Shown here: positions 25,434 to 34,792 of the stretch, piece after piece | Layout: each line of letters starts with the position of its first letter | Position numbering within the stretch: position 1 is the stretch's first letter | Source: Kiritimatiellales bacterium | Lineage (GTDB): Bacteria; Verrucomicrobiota; Kiritimatiellia; Kiritimatiellales; Pontiellaceae | Reading direction: 5' to 3' | Assembly (NCBI GenBank): GCA_003246265.1 | Contig: QKAU01000008.1 | Span: 44,408-108,407 of the forward strand | DNA: 64,000 bases | The notes under the pieces: model-generated | Told to the model about the DNA's origin: nothing | Databases searched by the model: none | Seen by the model: the letters and a program-made list of their open reading frames with translations, nothing else | Program-made: the position numbers and the translations under genes

Positions 25434-27298
25434 CAGTTTCGGGCACCGGCCGACTTGAGCAGGGCTATCATCTCCTGGTTGCCCTGCTTCACGGCACGGC
25501 GATAGGCCGTCGCCACCTCTTCGTAGGAACCGATCCGCATCATCTCCGAAAGCGTCAGTCCCCCGTGCATGGTGGCGTTCACGTCCGCCCGCAGCTGGAT
25601 CAGCGCCTTGGCGGATTCGATCTGGTTTTGGCTCACCGCATACATGAGCGGGGTGGCCCCGTAGGCGGAGCGGTCGTTGACCCGGGCCCCCTTGGAGACC
25701 AGGTAGCGGATCAGCTCCGGGTTTCCGCTGACTGCGGCGAAAAAGAGGGGCGTCAGCTTGCCTTCGCTCGACTCGGAGCGCCCGAAGAGCGAAACCTGGA
25801 GGTCCATGTAGCCCGTGTGGGCGTTTACATCCTCCCCCCTGACCTCCACCAGGTAGCGCGCAGCCGGAAGGTTCCCGCCTTCGCATACATCCATGAGCAG
25901 GGTGCGGCCTTCGGTGACGTCGACCCAGATCTTCTGCAGGTCGTAGTTCTTGAGGATCCAGAGGCTCGCTTCGTGATGGTCGCTGCACAGCACCTGGCGG
26001 ATGCGCCCCAGGGTGGTTCCGTCCGCCTTGGGTTCGGTCTCCATGGTGCGATAGATGTTGCGGAAGATCCTGGGTGCATACTTGGAAAAGAGGTCCAAGC
26101 TGCCGGCGAGCTTCACGAGGTCGAAGTTGTACAGGTTGAGTTCGGGGCACTTCCTCATGCCATAGACGAAAAGGGTATCGTTGCCCCGCTCCACCCCGCA
26201 CTCGATCATCTTCAGGTATTCAAACCTGGAATACGGCTGCATGCCGGAACGGAACTCGATGAGGGCGATCGCCTGTTCGGTTGCATCTTCGCGGATGAGC
26301 ACATCGATCACCTCGTCCAGATACTTGTAGTCAACCATGAGGCGGTGCTCGGCATCGAGCCTCCGCACAAAGGCCACCTCCATGGGGGACAGCGCGCCGT
26401 GCCATGCATCGAGGCGCAGCAACTGCCGGATGGCGAAATCGGAATGGGCCAGCAGCACCTCCATGAAGGCGTCGCCGAATCCGGTGGCCTGCAGGTCGAT
26501 CGGACCGAAGGGGTATTCGAGCTCGACCATCGTGCAGGCCAGCTCCTCGTCCTTCAGGATGCCGCAGAGGAAATCGCCCAGCTTGTGCATTATGGCCAGG
26601 GCGCTGTCCTCGATATGCACCACATCCTGTATCCTGGGCATGTAGCGAAGCAGGAACGCGATCCGCTCCCGGTCGTTGCCGGCCTGGGCCTCGCCGAGCT
26701 CCCGGGCGATGAACTCGCAATAGCGCACCTGGAAGGAGGTGCGCTCCGCCGAACCCACTGCATAGTAGCCTTCCGTCATGAACTGCTCGACATAGGCATC
26801 GAAGAACCGGACGTTGCGTTCGTCCACCGCCCTTTCCATGAACAGGGGAAGCGCCTCGTCCGGATGGTGTTCCACCAGGTAGTCCTTCCATACGCGGCCA
26901 TAGTTCCAGAACATCTTGAGGCCTTCCGGGGAAAGGTCCAGCTCCACGCCATGGTCCAGCGCCCAGAGGAATCCGTCGAACTCCTTGGTTTCCAGCGCCA
27001 GGGCATACACCTCCTCCGGCAACCGCTCCAACTTCGGACCGTATTCGGCGAGGAACGCCTGGACTTCGGGGGAGTCGGGCCACTTCCGCCCCACCAGCTC
27101 CGCCATGTCCCCGACCTGGCAGAGCGTCCGCATGCGCACTTGGTCGTCCACCATGCGCTCCGCGCTCTGGAGGCCCTTGCGCATCGCCTCGACCTTCCGG
27201 ACCTCCTCCGGCCGCTTGTCGCCGTCCGAACATCCCGCCAGCCATAGGAGGCCCAGCGGAAGAATCGCACAAAGCCAACACCTCAAAGACTTCGCCAT
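25433..27298 (-). CDS. Ankyrin-repeat lipoprotein inside the hyp operon
   Basis: 621 residues. The N-terminus is a lipoprotein signal (LLWLAGCSDG, lipobox with Cys about residue 23). A long helical middle region of no recognised family follows. The C-terminal quarter holds ankyrin repeats (GRTLLMDVCEGGNLPAARYLV, LTPLFFAAVSGNPELIRYLVSKGA, ATPLMYAVSQNQIESAKALI), which bind partner proteins. It lies 2 bases after hypD and shares a TGATG with hypE, so it is co-expressed with hydrogenase maturation genes even though it faces the periplasm or outer membrane. This is not a known Hyp component; the role is open. Confidence 0.75.
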   Translation of the reverse strand: MAKSLRCWLCAILPLGLLWLAGCSDGDKRPEEVRKVEAMRKGLQSAERMVDDQVRMRTLCQVGDMAELVGRKWPDSPEVQAFLAEYGPKLERLPEEVYALALETKEFDGFLWALDHGVELDLSPEGLKMFWNYGRVWKDYLVEHHPDEALPLFMERAVDERNVRFFDAYVEQFMTEGYYAVGSAERTSFQVRYCEFIARELGEAQAGNDRERIAFLLRYMPRIQDVVHIEDSALAIMHKLGDFLCGILKDEELACTMVELEYPFGPIDLQATGFGDAFMEVLLAHSDFAIRQLLRLDAWHGALSPMEVAFVRRLDAEHRLMVDYKYLDEVIDVLIREDATEQAIALIEFRSGMQPYSRFEYLKMIECGVERGNDTLFVYGMRKCPELNLYNFDLVKLAGSLDLFSKYAPRIFRNIYRTMETEPKADGTTLGRIRQVLCSDHHEASLWILKNYDLQKIWVDVTEGRTLLMDVCEGGNLPAARYLVEVRGEDVNAHTGYMDLQVSLFGRSESSEGKLTPLFFAAVSGNPELIRYLVSKGARVNDRSAYGATPLMYAVSQNQIESAKALIQLRADVNATMHGGLTLSEMMRIGSYEEVATAYRRAVKQGNQEMIALLKSAGARN

Positions 27299-27299
27299 T

Positions 27300-28391
27300 C
27301 TATCCCCCGTAAAGAAAAGCGGCGCTGCAAGCGCCCTCGTTGCTTACCATGCAGGATCCCACCGGGGTGTCCGGAGTGCAATCCGTTCCGAACAGCGGAC
27401 ACTGCCAAGGTTGCAGAATACCACAGAGGATCTCCCCGCACCTGCAACCGGCAGGTTCCCTGCTCTCCACGTTGATATCAAATCTCCGTTCCGCATCGAA
27501 AGCCGAAAACGTGCCGCGGATTCCATACCCTCCGCCGGGGATGACCCCCAGCCCGCGAAACTCCCCGTCGCGCTCCTCGAACACCTCTTCGATGACCTGT
27601 TGCGCCCGCAGGTTGCCCTCGGCGGAGACGGCTCGTCCATAGGCGTTCAGGTTGGCGCTCCCGTTCCGGGCCAGTTCGCCTACCAGCATATGGATGGCCC
27701 CAAGCAGGTCGAGGGGCTCGAATCCACCGACCGCCATGGGCACGCCATACCGGGCGCATAGGCCATCATAGGCCTTGGTCCCGATCACGGCCGTCACATG
27801 GCCCGGCGTGATGAACCCGTCGATGGCTGCCCGCCCCGAACCGAGCAGGGCATCCAGGACCGGTGGCACCCGCTTGGCCGACAGCAGCACCGAAAAGTTT
27901 ACAAGCGCCCGCTCCCGCGCCCGCAGCAGGGCGAGGCCGATGCCCGGCAAGGTCGTCTCGAAGCCGATGCCCAGGAGCACAACCTGCCGGTCGGGCCGTG
28001 CTTCGGCCCGCTCCACCGCCTGGAGGGGCGAATAGACGATCTCGATCCGGGCCCCCTGGGCCGCCGCGCCCTCGAGGCTCATGACCGTTCCGGGAACGCG
28101 CAGCAGGTCGCCGAAGGTGCAGAGCAGCGCACCATGGTCGAGCCCCAGCGATACCGCCGCATCGATGTAGCGGATCGGGGTAACGCAGACCGGACATCCG
28201 GGCCCCGAGACCAGCCGCACGCTTTCCGGCAGCAGGTCGCGCAGCCGGTATTTGTAGATCGTGTGCGTCTGCCCGCCGCACACCTCCATGATGCTGCATG
28301 GACGATCGCCGACCGCGCGCGTAATGGCCGCCGACAGCTTGCGCGCCACGTCCGGATCGCTGTAATCCCCAAGAAGGCTCATAATCGACAA
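27300..28391 (-). CDS. hypD: Hydrogenase maturation protein HypD
   Basis: 363 residues. HypD is an iron-sulphur scaffold that, with HypC, assembles the Fe(CN)2CO centre of NiFe hydrogenases. Signature motifs are intact: MEVCGGQTHTIYKY near the start, SGPGCPVCVTP, and TFGDLLRVPG. GFETTLPG and the C-terminal Cys-rich segment (AGCRCGEILCG with a later C) are also present; together they hold the 4Fe-4S cluster. It lies 11 bases after hypC. hypA, hypB, hypF and structural hydrogenase genes are not in the window. Confidence 0.96.
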   Translation of the reverse strand: MSIMSLLGDYSDPDVARKLSAAITRAVGDRPCSIMEVCGGQTHTIYKYRLRDLLPESVRLVSGPGCPVCVTPIRYIDAAVSLGLDHGALLCTFGDLLRVPGTVMSLEGAAAQGARIEIVYSPLQAVERAEARPDRQVVLLGIGFETTLPGIGLALLRARERALVNFSVLLSAKRVPPVLDALLGSGRAAIDGFITPGHVTAVIGTKAYDGLCARYGVPMAVGGFEPLDLLGAIHMLVGELARNGSANLNAYGRAVSAEGNLRAQQVIEEVFEERDGEFRGLGVIPGGGYGIRGTFSAFDAERRFDINVESREPAGCRCGEILCGILQPWQCPLFGTDCTPDTPVGSCMVSNEGACSAAFLYGG

Positions 28392-28402
28392 GGCCTGGCG
28401 GA

Positions 28403-28621
28403 CTAGCCCTCCTGAAGCTCGCTCCAGGCGGCGAGGGTTGCGCGGGCATCCTCCTCATCGAGGGTTTCGATGGCGATGCCCGTGTGGACCAGCACATGGT
28501 CGCCCACCGCCACCGGTCCGAGGAGCGCGGTGGAGAACTCGACCTGCACGCCGCATTGCTCGCCCACGGCCATCCGGCCGTCGAGCAGCTCCACCACGCG
28601 GACTGGTACAGCCAGGCACAT
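28403..28621 (-). CDS. hypC: Hydrogenase assembly chaperone HypC/HybG
   Basis: 72 residues from the ATG at 28621, giving the invariant N-terminus MCLAVPV, whose Cys2 binds the iron and the hydrogenase large-subunit precursor. The ORF track's 220-residue frame includes an unsupported extension. The rest matches the small OB-like fold (GVQVEFSTALLGPVAVGDHVLVHTGIAIE). It is the first gene of the hypC-hypD-ankyrin-hypE set. There is no strong ribosome site. Confidence 0.94.
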   Translation of the reverse strand: MCLAVPVRVVELLDGRMAVGEQCGVQVEFSTALLGPVAVGDHVLVHTGIAIETLDEEDARATLAAWSELQEG

Positions 28622-28671
28622 GGTGGGAACGGTATTCCAAAACCGCGGCGATTGCAACCGGCGAACCCGGC

Positions 28672-29088
28672 CTACTCCCCGATGATCTTGACGAGGGCGC
28701 GCTTCCTGCGCCGGCCGTCGAGCTCGTAGTAGAAGATCGATTCCCACGGGCCGAAGTCGAGCCGCCCGCCGGTTACGGCCACCACCACCTCCCGGCCCAT
28801 CACGGTCCGCTTCAGGTGGGCGTCGGCATTGTCCTCGTAGCCGTTGTGGGCATATTGGTCGTAGGGTTTTTCGGGCGCGAGCTTTTCGAGCCAGTGTTCG
28901 AAGTCGGAATGCAGCCCGCTCTCGTTGTCGTTGATGAAGACCGAGGCGGTAATATGCATCGCGTTGACCAGGCAGAGCCCCTCCCTGATACCCGATTCGC
29001 GCAGGCATTCCTCGACCTGCGGAGTGATATGGATGATCTGCCGGCGGCGCGGGGCCTCGAACCACAGCTCCTTGCGGTAGGACTTCAC
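28672..29088 (-). CDS. YjbQ/UPF0047 family protein
   Basis: 138 residues from a GTG at 29088 that overlaps the lpxC stop by 4 bases (GTGA). It fits the UPF0047 (YjbQ) family: [33 protein letters not shown], and [18 protein letters not shown], with the conserved histidines and the closing [10 protein letters not shown]. coli YjbQ has weak thiamine-phosphate synthase activity; the physiological role is unsettled. Coupling to lpxC is unusual and may be only positional. The 50-base gap to hypC holds nothing recognised. Confidence 0.88.
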   Translation of the reverse strand: MKSYRKELWFEAPRRRQIIHITPQVEECLRESGIREGLCLVNAMHITASVFINDNESGLHSDFEHWLEKLAPEKPYDQYAHNGYEDNADAHLKRTVMGREVVVAVTGGRLDFGPWESIFYYELDGRRRKRALVKIIGE

Positions 29089-30131
29089 GGCGCCACCGTC
29101 TCCAACGGAACCAGCACTTCGTTCAGGTACAGCTGCCGCACCAGGTCGCAGTCGAGCCGGTGGCCGGCCTTGTAGGAGGTGATCCTGCCGACAAACAGCC
29201 CGTTGTGGATCAGGGCGATGGCGGCCAGCAGGTCCAGCACGGCCCGGTGCCAGACGGCTTCGAGCGCCTTGTCTTCGTGCGGCAGGCGCGGCTCGTTCTT
29301 GTAGGCCTTCCTGCCGGCGATCGAGACGTTGTGCCGGTTGTAGCCGAGGTTGCGCACGTCGGCGAAGATCCGGCCGATCGTGGCGCAATAGAGGACCTTG
29401 CCGAACGAGGTGTTGGTGCGGGCCACGGAGGCCATGCGCACCAGTTCCTCGCACACGGGGAAGATGATGCGCTGCTGGCCGATGGCGGTCTTGAAGCTGA
29501 TGGCGCAATCGACCAGCAGCCGCGGGTTGGCCGGATCGTCGGGGGGGGCCAGCGTGACGAAATCGCCATAGCTTCCACCAATCGTCACGGGCTCGCGCAC
29601 GGTGACGTACTGCACGGGGCGCCGGGTTTCGATCCGGCCGCACTTGTCGAGCGCCTCCACCAGGTCGAGGCTGCCGCGCTCGAAGAGCGGCGGGTCGCCC
29701 GAATCGATCTTGATCATCAGGTTGTCGATGCCCATGCCCATGCGCAGCGAAACGATATGCTCGACCATGCGGACATAGTTGTGCGGATTGCCACTGCGCA
29801 GCACGATGTTGCTGACGATCTGGCCGGTGGTCCAGACATTGGCGATGCTCACGCGGATCGGCAGCGTGCGCGGCAGGTCCGTGCGATTGAGCCACCACCC
29901 CTCGAGGCTGGTCGGTTCGAAGGTGATGGTCCGGGTCGCCTTGCCCATGAAGGTCCCCGGCCCCGATACGGAGGCCGAATCCGCCAGCGTGGTCTGGTAC
30001 GTGCGGAGCGGCGGCACCGGCTTCCCGCCGAGGTCCCAGTCCACCGGTTGCCGGTCCATGGCTTCGCAGGAGGCCTTGATCGCCTCTTCGTCGCCCATCA
30101 GAATCGTTCCGGGTTGAATCATAAAATCCAT
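29085..30131 (-). CDS. lpxC: LpxC-family UDP-3-O-acyl-GlcNAc deacetylase, divergent
   Basis: 348 residues, about 40 longer than E. coli LpxC because of an N-terminal extension. LpxC catalyses the committed step of lipid A synthesis in the cytoplasm. Family anchors are [20 protein letters not shown] near residue 45, the [16 protein letters not shown] block (catalytic Glu and first zinc His), an HxxxD zinc pair (WHRAVLD) and SYKAGH with the late His. The residue matching E. coli Asp246 is Ala, since the usual IGD after HxxxD reads LLAA here, and the MDGS loop reads ERGS. It is either a divergent LpxC or a paralogue; no second copy is visible. Confidence 0.78.
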   Translation of the reverse strand: MDFMIQPGTILMGDEEAIKASCEAMDRQPVDWDLGGKPVPPLRTYQTTLADSASVSGPGTFMGKATRTITFEPTSLEGWWLNRTDLPRTLPIRVSIANVWTTGQIVSNIVLRSGNPHNYVRMVEHIVSLRMGMGIDNLMIKIDSGDPPLFERGSLDLVEALDKCGRIETRRPVQYVTVREPVTIGGSYGDFVTLAPPDDPANPRLLVDCAISFKTAIGQQRIIFPVCEELVRMASVARTNTSFGKVLYCATIGRIFADVRNLGYNRHNVSIAGRKAYKNEPRLPHEDKALEAVWHRAVLDLLAAIALIHNGLFVGRITSYKAGHRLDCDLVRQLYLNEVLVPLETVAP

Positions 30132-30214
30132 CCGTTCTGCTTTGAACTGCGCGAATCAATGGCCTACGTTTACTGGCTTCCCACGGGTAAGGCAACAAAA
30201 CAAAGGGGGCCGGT

Positions 30215-31789
30215 TTGAGGGAGGCCAGGATTGTGCGCTCGGTCGGCGTGGTCGGCGGTTTCACGCTGCTCAGCCGGGGGCTGGGGATGTTGCGCGACAT
30301 CCTGATCGCCTACCATTTCGGCACCTCCGTACTCGCCTCGGCCTTCTTCGTCGCCTTCACCATCCCCAACCTGTTCCGCCGGCTCTTCGGCGAGGGGGCG
30401 CTTGCGGCCTCCTTCATCCCGGTCTTCATCGAAACCCGCACCCACAAGGGCGATACCGCCGCATGGGACATGGCCGCCAAGGTCGTCACCATGGCCGCCG
30501 CGCTGCTGAGCGGGATCGCCGTATTGGGCGTCGTGCTCTTTTCGGCCGGGATGCACGTCCCGTGCATCTCCGAGCGATGGCTGGCCACCTTCGCGCTTTC
30601 CCGCGTGATGTTTCCGTACGTCCTGCTCATCTGCATGGCGGCCCTCTCCATGGCCGTGCTCAACTCCTTCCGGCATTTCGCGACGTCGGCCTTTGCGCCC
30701 AGCTTGCTCAACCTGATCCTGATCATCGCGATGGCCGCCCTCTTCCCACTCGCCGAACCCAGCCCGGATACCCGGGTCCGGATCCTCGCCTGGTCGGTGC
30801 TGCTCGCGGGCGTCGCGCAGGTGGCCATCCAGCTGCCGGCCCTCAAGCGCTTCGGCTGCCCGTTCCACTTCTCCAGCAAATGGAACGACCCGCAGGTGCG
30901 GAAGATGCTCGTCCTCATGGGCCCCGCCGCCCTCGGAATGGCCGTGACGCAGTTCAACGTCCTGATCGACCGCCTGCTCGCCATGTGGATCGGAGGATGG
31001 GCCCCCGCCGCGCTTTTCTATAGCGAACGGATGATCTATTTCCCGCTCGGCATCATCGCGACCGCATTGGGTACGGTGCTCCTGCCCACCTTCTCCGGCC
31101 ATGCCGCCCAGGGAGACCACGCCTCCATGAGCCGCACCATTGCCGCCTCCCTGCGGCACCTGGCCTTCATCATGACCCCCGCCGCCCTCGGATTGCTGGT
31201 GCTGGCACCGCAGGTGATGCGGACCCTTTTCGAGTGGAACGGGACGTTCGACGCGGAATCGACCTGGCTGAGCGCCCGCGCCCTGGCCTGCTATGCGCCG
31301 GGCCTGGTCGTTTTCAGTGCAGCCAAGGTCTTCGTGCCGGCCTTCTACGCCATGCAGGACACGAAGACCCCGGTCCGCATCGGGATCTGCACCGTCGCCT
31401 TGAACCTGGCGCTGAACATCCTCTTCATCCTTACCCTTCCAACCTACTGGAAGCATGCCGGCATGGCCTTCTCGACCGTCGCATCGGAAGCGGCGGGCAT
31501 GGCCGCGCTGGGTGCCATCCTCGCGCGTCGCACGCCGGGCATCCCGTGGCGCGGCATACTGGCGAGCGCTATGCGTTCGCTGGCCTGCGGCCTGGCCATG
31601 GCCGCGTGCGCATGGGCTGCCGCGCACTTTTCGCAGCCGTTCCTCGATGGGTACCTTCCCGTCAAGCTCGCGCAGGTCGCCGTGCTTCTGGTGGCCATCG
31701 GAACGGGCGTCGCCACCTATCTGGGAACGGCCCTCCTCCTGCTCCGGAACGAGCTGGGCGAAATCAAGACCGCGGTGCGCCGCAGGTAG
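30215..31789 (+). CDS. murJ: Lipid II flippase MurJ
   Basis: 524 residues with about 14 membrane segments. MurJ flips the peptidoglycan precursor lipid II across the inner membrane. The family opening is clear ([23 protein letters not shown]...[18 protein letters not shown]), including the essential arginines. The start is a TTG with AAAGGGGGCC ahead. The gene is divergent from lpxC across 83 bases, and its 3' end overlaps the convergent murC by 26 bases. Confidence 0.95.
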   Translation: MREARIVRSVGVVGGFTLLSRGLGMLRDILIAYHFGTSVLASAFFVAFTIPNLFRRLFGEGALAASFIPVFIETRTHKGDTAAWDMAAKVVTMAAALLSGIAVLGVVLFSAGMHVPCISERWLATFALSRVMFPYVLLICMAALSMAVLNSFRHFATSAFAPSLLNLILIIAMAALFPLAEPSPDTRVRILAWSVLLAGVAQVAIQLPALKRFGCPFHFSSKWNDPQVRKMLVLMGPAALGMAVTQFNVLIDRLLAMWIGGWAPAALFYSERMIYFPLGIIATALGTVLLPTFSGHAAQGDHASMSRTIAASLRHLAFIMTPAALGLLVLAPQVMRTLFEWNGTFDAESTWLSARALACYAPGLVVFSAAKVFVPAFYAMQDTKTPVRIGICTVALNLALNILFILTLPTYWKHAGMAFSTVASEAAGMAALGAILARRTPGIPWRGILASAMRSLACGLAMAACAWAAAHFSQPFLDGYLPVKLAQVAVLLVAIGTGVATYLGTALLLLRNELGEIKTAVRRR

Positions 31790-33068
31790 GTTCCAGCGCC
31801 CGCGCCCACTCGGCCACCTTTTCGATGTCGCCCGCCCCGATGACAAGCAGCAGGTCGCCTGCGCGCAACTCCTGGCGGATGCCGGCCCAGGCGGCTTCCA
31901 TGGAGGGGCACGCCTCCAGGCGATCCTGCCATCCGACGTCGAACCGCCGGACGAGATCGGCCGTCGTTCCGCCGGGCAGCGGGGCTTCCGAGGCGGCATA
32001 GACGGGCAGTAGCCAAAGCCGATCCAATCCTTCGAAACTGGCGGGGAACTCGGCTGCCAGCGCGCGCGTGCGGGTGTACCGGTGGGGCTGGAAGATGCCG
32101 AGCAGACGGCCGGGCTCCAACTCCAGCGCCGTCTGGATCAGCGCTGCGATTTCGGTCGGATGGTGCGCGTAGTCGGAGACGATGCGAACGCCGCCGCCTT
32201 CGAACACGGTCTCGAAGCGGCGGCGCACCGGACGGAACGATGCCAGCGCCCTGCGGACATCCCCCTCCTCCATCCACGGCCGGCATGCGGCCAGGGCGGC
32301 CGCCGCATTCCACTGGTTGTGCCGGCCGGGCACCGGCAGCTGGAAGGGAGGATCGGGAATCGCGAAAGGTTCGCCGTCCGGAAGGCCGCCGCAAAGCCGC
32401 GAGGCGATGGGGTCGTCGCCCCGGTAGAACACCTTCCTGCGTGTTTTTGCGATGAAGCGCTCGAAGCACCCGACGAAGGCGGATTCAGAGGCATGGTGCT
32501 CCATGTGATCGTACTCTATATTGGTGATCACGGCGTAGTCGGGCGAATAGCCGGCGATGGTCCCGTCCGACTCGTCGGCCTCGACCACCATCAGCGAATC
32601 GTCGCGTGCCACGCCATCCATCCCTGCGATCTCGCCCCCGATGCAGTATCCGCAACCCAGGACCTGGGCGATCATGGCCGTGGTGGTCGTCTTCCCGTGG
32701 GTCCCGCCGACCGCGATGCAGGTTCGGTCGCGCATGAGGGCAGGCAAGACATCACCGCGGCGCGACACCGGAATGCCGACCTCGTTGGCTCGGCGCACTT
32801 CGGGATGGCGGTCCGGAACCGCGGTGGAGCGTATGAGCCAGTCGACCGTGCCGTCGATGTGCGCGGCATCCTGCCCGGTCGCGACCGCGATGCCGTTGCG
32901 CTGGAGCCATCCGGTCAGCCGGTTCGGTACCAGGTCGCACCCGTCAACCTGCAGCCCGCGCGCCTTGAGCAGCCAGGCCAGCCCGGCCATGCCCACGCCG
33001 CCGATGCCCGCCAGGTGGACGCGCCCGCCGCGCCGGACCAGCCCCTCGGCCTGGTCGACCCGGTCCAT
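31764..33068 (-). CDS. murC: UDP-N-acetylmuramate-L-alanine ligase
   Basis: 434 residues. MurC adds L-alanine to UDP-MurNAc with ATP, the first amino acid step of peptidoglycan precursors. The N-terminal nucleotide fold has HLAGIGGVGMAGLAWLL. The ATP P-loop is [24 protein letters not shown] and NIEYDHMEHH are metal and substrate sites. The start lies 3 bases after the murG stop with AAGGTGG ahead. It overlaps murJ tail-to-tail. The usual downstream murB, ddl and ftsQAZ are absent here. Confidence 0.95.
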   Translation of the reverse strand: MDRVDQAEGLVRRGGRVHLAGIGGVGMAGLAWLLKARGLQVDGCDLVPNRLTGWLQRNGIAVATGQDAAHIDGTVDWLIRSTAVPDRHPEVRRANEVGIPVSRRGDVLPALMRDRTCIAVGGTHGKTTTTAMIAQVLGCGYCIGGEIAGMDGVARDDSLMVVEADESDGTIAGYSPDYAVITNIEYDHMEHHASESAFVGCFERFIAKTRRKVFYRGDDPIASRLCGGLPDGEPFAIPDPPFQLPVPGRHNQWNAAAALAACRPWMEEGDVRRALASFRPVRRRFETVFEGGGVRIVSDYAHHPTEIAALIQTALELEPGRLLGIFQPHRYTRTRALAAEFPASFEGLDRLWLLPVYAASEAPLPGGTTADLVRRFDVGWQDRLEACPSMEAAWAGIRQELRAGDLLLVIGAGDIEKVAEWARALEPTCGAPRS

Positions 33069-33071
33069 GGT

Positions 33072-34163
33072 TCAGCCAGCCACCTTCTCCAGCAGGTCGG
33101 CCAGGCGGCCTGCGGCATTCCCCGGCGCACGCTTCTTCATGGCGATCCCCATGCGTTCGAGGCGGGCCGGCTTTTCGGATACATTAACCAGGTAGTCGCG
33201 CAGCCAGGTGGCCGTGAGGTCTTCCTGGGCGACGACGTCGGCAGCCCCGGCATCCTGGAGCACGCGCGCGTTGCCCATCTGGTGGTCGCGAACGGCATGG
33301 GGATAGGGCACAAGGAGGGCCGGCACGGAGAATGCGGCCATTTCCGCGCAGGTGGCGGCACCGGAGCGGCTGATGGCCAGGTCGGTTTCGATGTATTTCG
33401 CCGCCATGTCGCGAACAAACTGGTGGACGCGGGCGCGGCTGCCCAACCCGGCGTAGAGCGCCTCCACCGCGGCCTTGTCCTGAAGTCCCGCAATATGCTC
33501 GACCTCGAGGGCGACGCCTTTCTCGGCCGCCATGGCGATGGCGCGGGGCACGACATCGTTCAGCACCAGCGCCCCCCGGCTGCCGCCGACCACGAGGATG
33601 CGCAGCGGATCGCCGGGACGGCGAACCCGCTTCGGCTGCTCACTGGCCCGCTGCAGCTCGGGACGTAGCGGCATGCCGGTGACCACGATGTTGCCATGCT
33701 TCAGATAGTAGCTGGTCTTGTCGAAACTGACGGCGATGGTGTCGGCCTTGCGCGACAGCAGCGAAACGGCACGGCCCGGAAGCAGGTTGGCCTCGTGGAG
33801 GACATAGGGGATGCCCAGCCTGGCCGCCGCCTTGACGGGGCCGAAGGAAGCATAGCTGCCCATCGCGAGCACGACCTGCGGTGCCTGCTCGCGCATGGGG
33901 CCCAGGGAGAGCCGGTAGGCCTTGTAGAGCCGGCCCACCGTCCGCAGACTGCGCATGGACAATCCGAACTGGAATCCTTCCGAGGGAATGGTGATGATCT
34001 TCCCCGGCCAATCCTTGAGGGCATCGCTTTCGATATCCTTGCCGGCGGTCCAGAACGTGACGTCGTGGCCCCGCTCCATGAGGACGGCGCCGGTAGCCAG
34101 GCCAGGGAAAATATGTCCTCCCGTCCCTCCGCAGGCGATTGCGATATTCAGTTGTTTCCCCAT
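33072..34163 (-). CDS. murG: Lipid II synthase MurG (GlcNAc transferase)
   Basis: 363 residues from the ATG at 34163; a GTG two codons upstream (34169, used in the ORF track) is equally possible. MurG adds GlcNAc to lipid I at the inner face of the membrane. Signature glycine loops are CGGTGGHIFPGLATG near the start and VVGGSRGALVLNDV in the second domain. The UDP-GlcNAc site block is AISRSGAATCAEMAAF...LVPYP, with DHQMGNA after. It is paired with murC, as in dcw clusters. Confidence 0.95.
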   Translation of the reverse strand: MGKQLNIAIACGGTGGHIFPGLATGAVLMERGHDVTFWTAGKDIESDALKDWPGKIITIPSEGFQFGLSMRSLRTVGRLYKAYRLSLGPMREQAPQVVLAMGSYASFGPVKAAARLGIPYVLHEANLLPGRAVSLLSRKADTIAVSFDKTSYYLKHGNIVVTGMPLRPELQRASEQPKRVRRPGDPLRILVVGGSRGALVLNDVVPRAIAMAAEKGVALEVEHIAGLQDKAAVEALYAGLGSRARVHQFVRDMAAKYIETDLAISRSGAATCAEMAAFSVPALLVPYPHAVRDHQMGNARVLQDAGAADVVAQEDLTATWLRDYLVNVSEKPARLERMGIAMKKRAPGNAAGRLADLLEKVAG

Positions 34164-34232
34164 GCCCACCTGGTTGTGCGTTCAATTGCGCGGCGTTCTA
34201 TCATCCACCCCGGGGATTGACACGCTAAATTG

Positions 34233-34260
34233 TTGATGAAACCGGTCCCGTTTCTATACT
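34233..34260 (+). promoter_or_regulatory. Probable sigma-70-type promoter
   Basis: TTGATG (34233-34238) and TATACT (34255-34260) are separated by 16 bases, a good match at the -10 and a fair one at the -35. Expected transcription start is about 20 bases before the GGAG site of the gene at 34289. It lies in the 125-base gap divergent from murG; murG's own promoter was not identified. Confidence 0.55.
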
Positions 34261-34288
34261 TCAAGGCAATCAACGCGGAGCATATGCC

Positions 34289-34762
34289 ATGGAAGATCTC
34301 GATCCGATCAAACTCAAAGCCGAACTCGACGCGTTCAAGCGTGAAAAGGAAAAGATCCGCAGGCTCATGGGGCAGATCGGCGGCAAGGACCAGGCCACGC
34401 ACGACAAGATCATCAACATCGTCTTCATCGCCGCCATCACCCTGCTGGCCATCAACGACATCCTTCACCATGTGTTCCACATGGATACGCCGCTGAGTGT
34501 CGAATTCTCCATCGGCCTCGCCGTCCTGCTGGTCTCCGTCAAGATCATCTGGATGATGCACAAGTCGACCAAGGTGGAGCACTTCCAGTTCTGGATCCTC
34601 AACTCCATCGAATTCCGGCTGAACGACGTGGCCAAGCAGTTGCGCAACCTCGAGAAGACCGTCATCGACTATCACACCGACGAGGAGGAGCTGGAGCAAC
34701 CTATCGTCCCGATCATCAGCGAGATGAGCGAGGAGGAGATCAGGAAGGCGGACGAGCCCTAG
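34289..34762 (+). CDS. Two-span membrane protein with cytoplasmic coiled coil, unknown function
   Basis: 157 residues. An acidic/basic helical N-terminus (KLKAELDAFKREKEKIRRLM) looks like a coiled coil. Two membrane segments follow (IINIVFIAAITLLAINDIL and VEFSIGLAVLLVSVKIIWMM). A second charged helix (RLNDVAKQLRNLEKTVIDYH) and an acidic tail end the protein. The start has GGAG eight bases ahead and a probable promoter upstream. No family is recognised. It stands alone between murG and the PEP-CTERM gene, and converges with the latter across 30 bases. Confidence 0.7.
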   Translation: MEDLDPIKLKAELDAFKREKEKIRRLMGQIGGKDQATHDKIINIVFIAAITLLAINDILHHVFHMDTPLSVEFSIGLAVLLVSVKIIWMMHKSTKVEHFQFWILNSIEFRLNDVAKQLRNLEKTVIDYHTDEEELEQPIVPIISEMSEEEIRKADEP

Positions 34763-34792
34763 CCCATCCGCCCCCGTGGCAGCCGGCAAGCG

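Noticed and set aside
25565-27247. 560-residue plus-strand ORF opposite the ankyrin lipoprotein
   Set aside because: Shadow of the minus-strand frame, which has a lipobox and ankyrin repeats.
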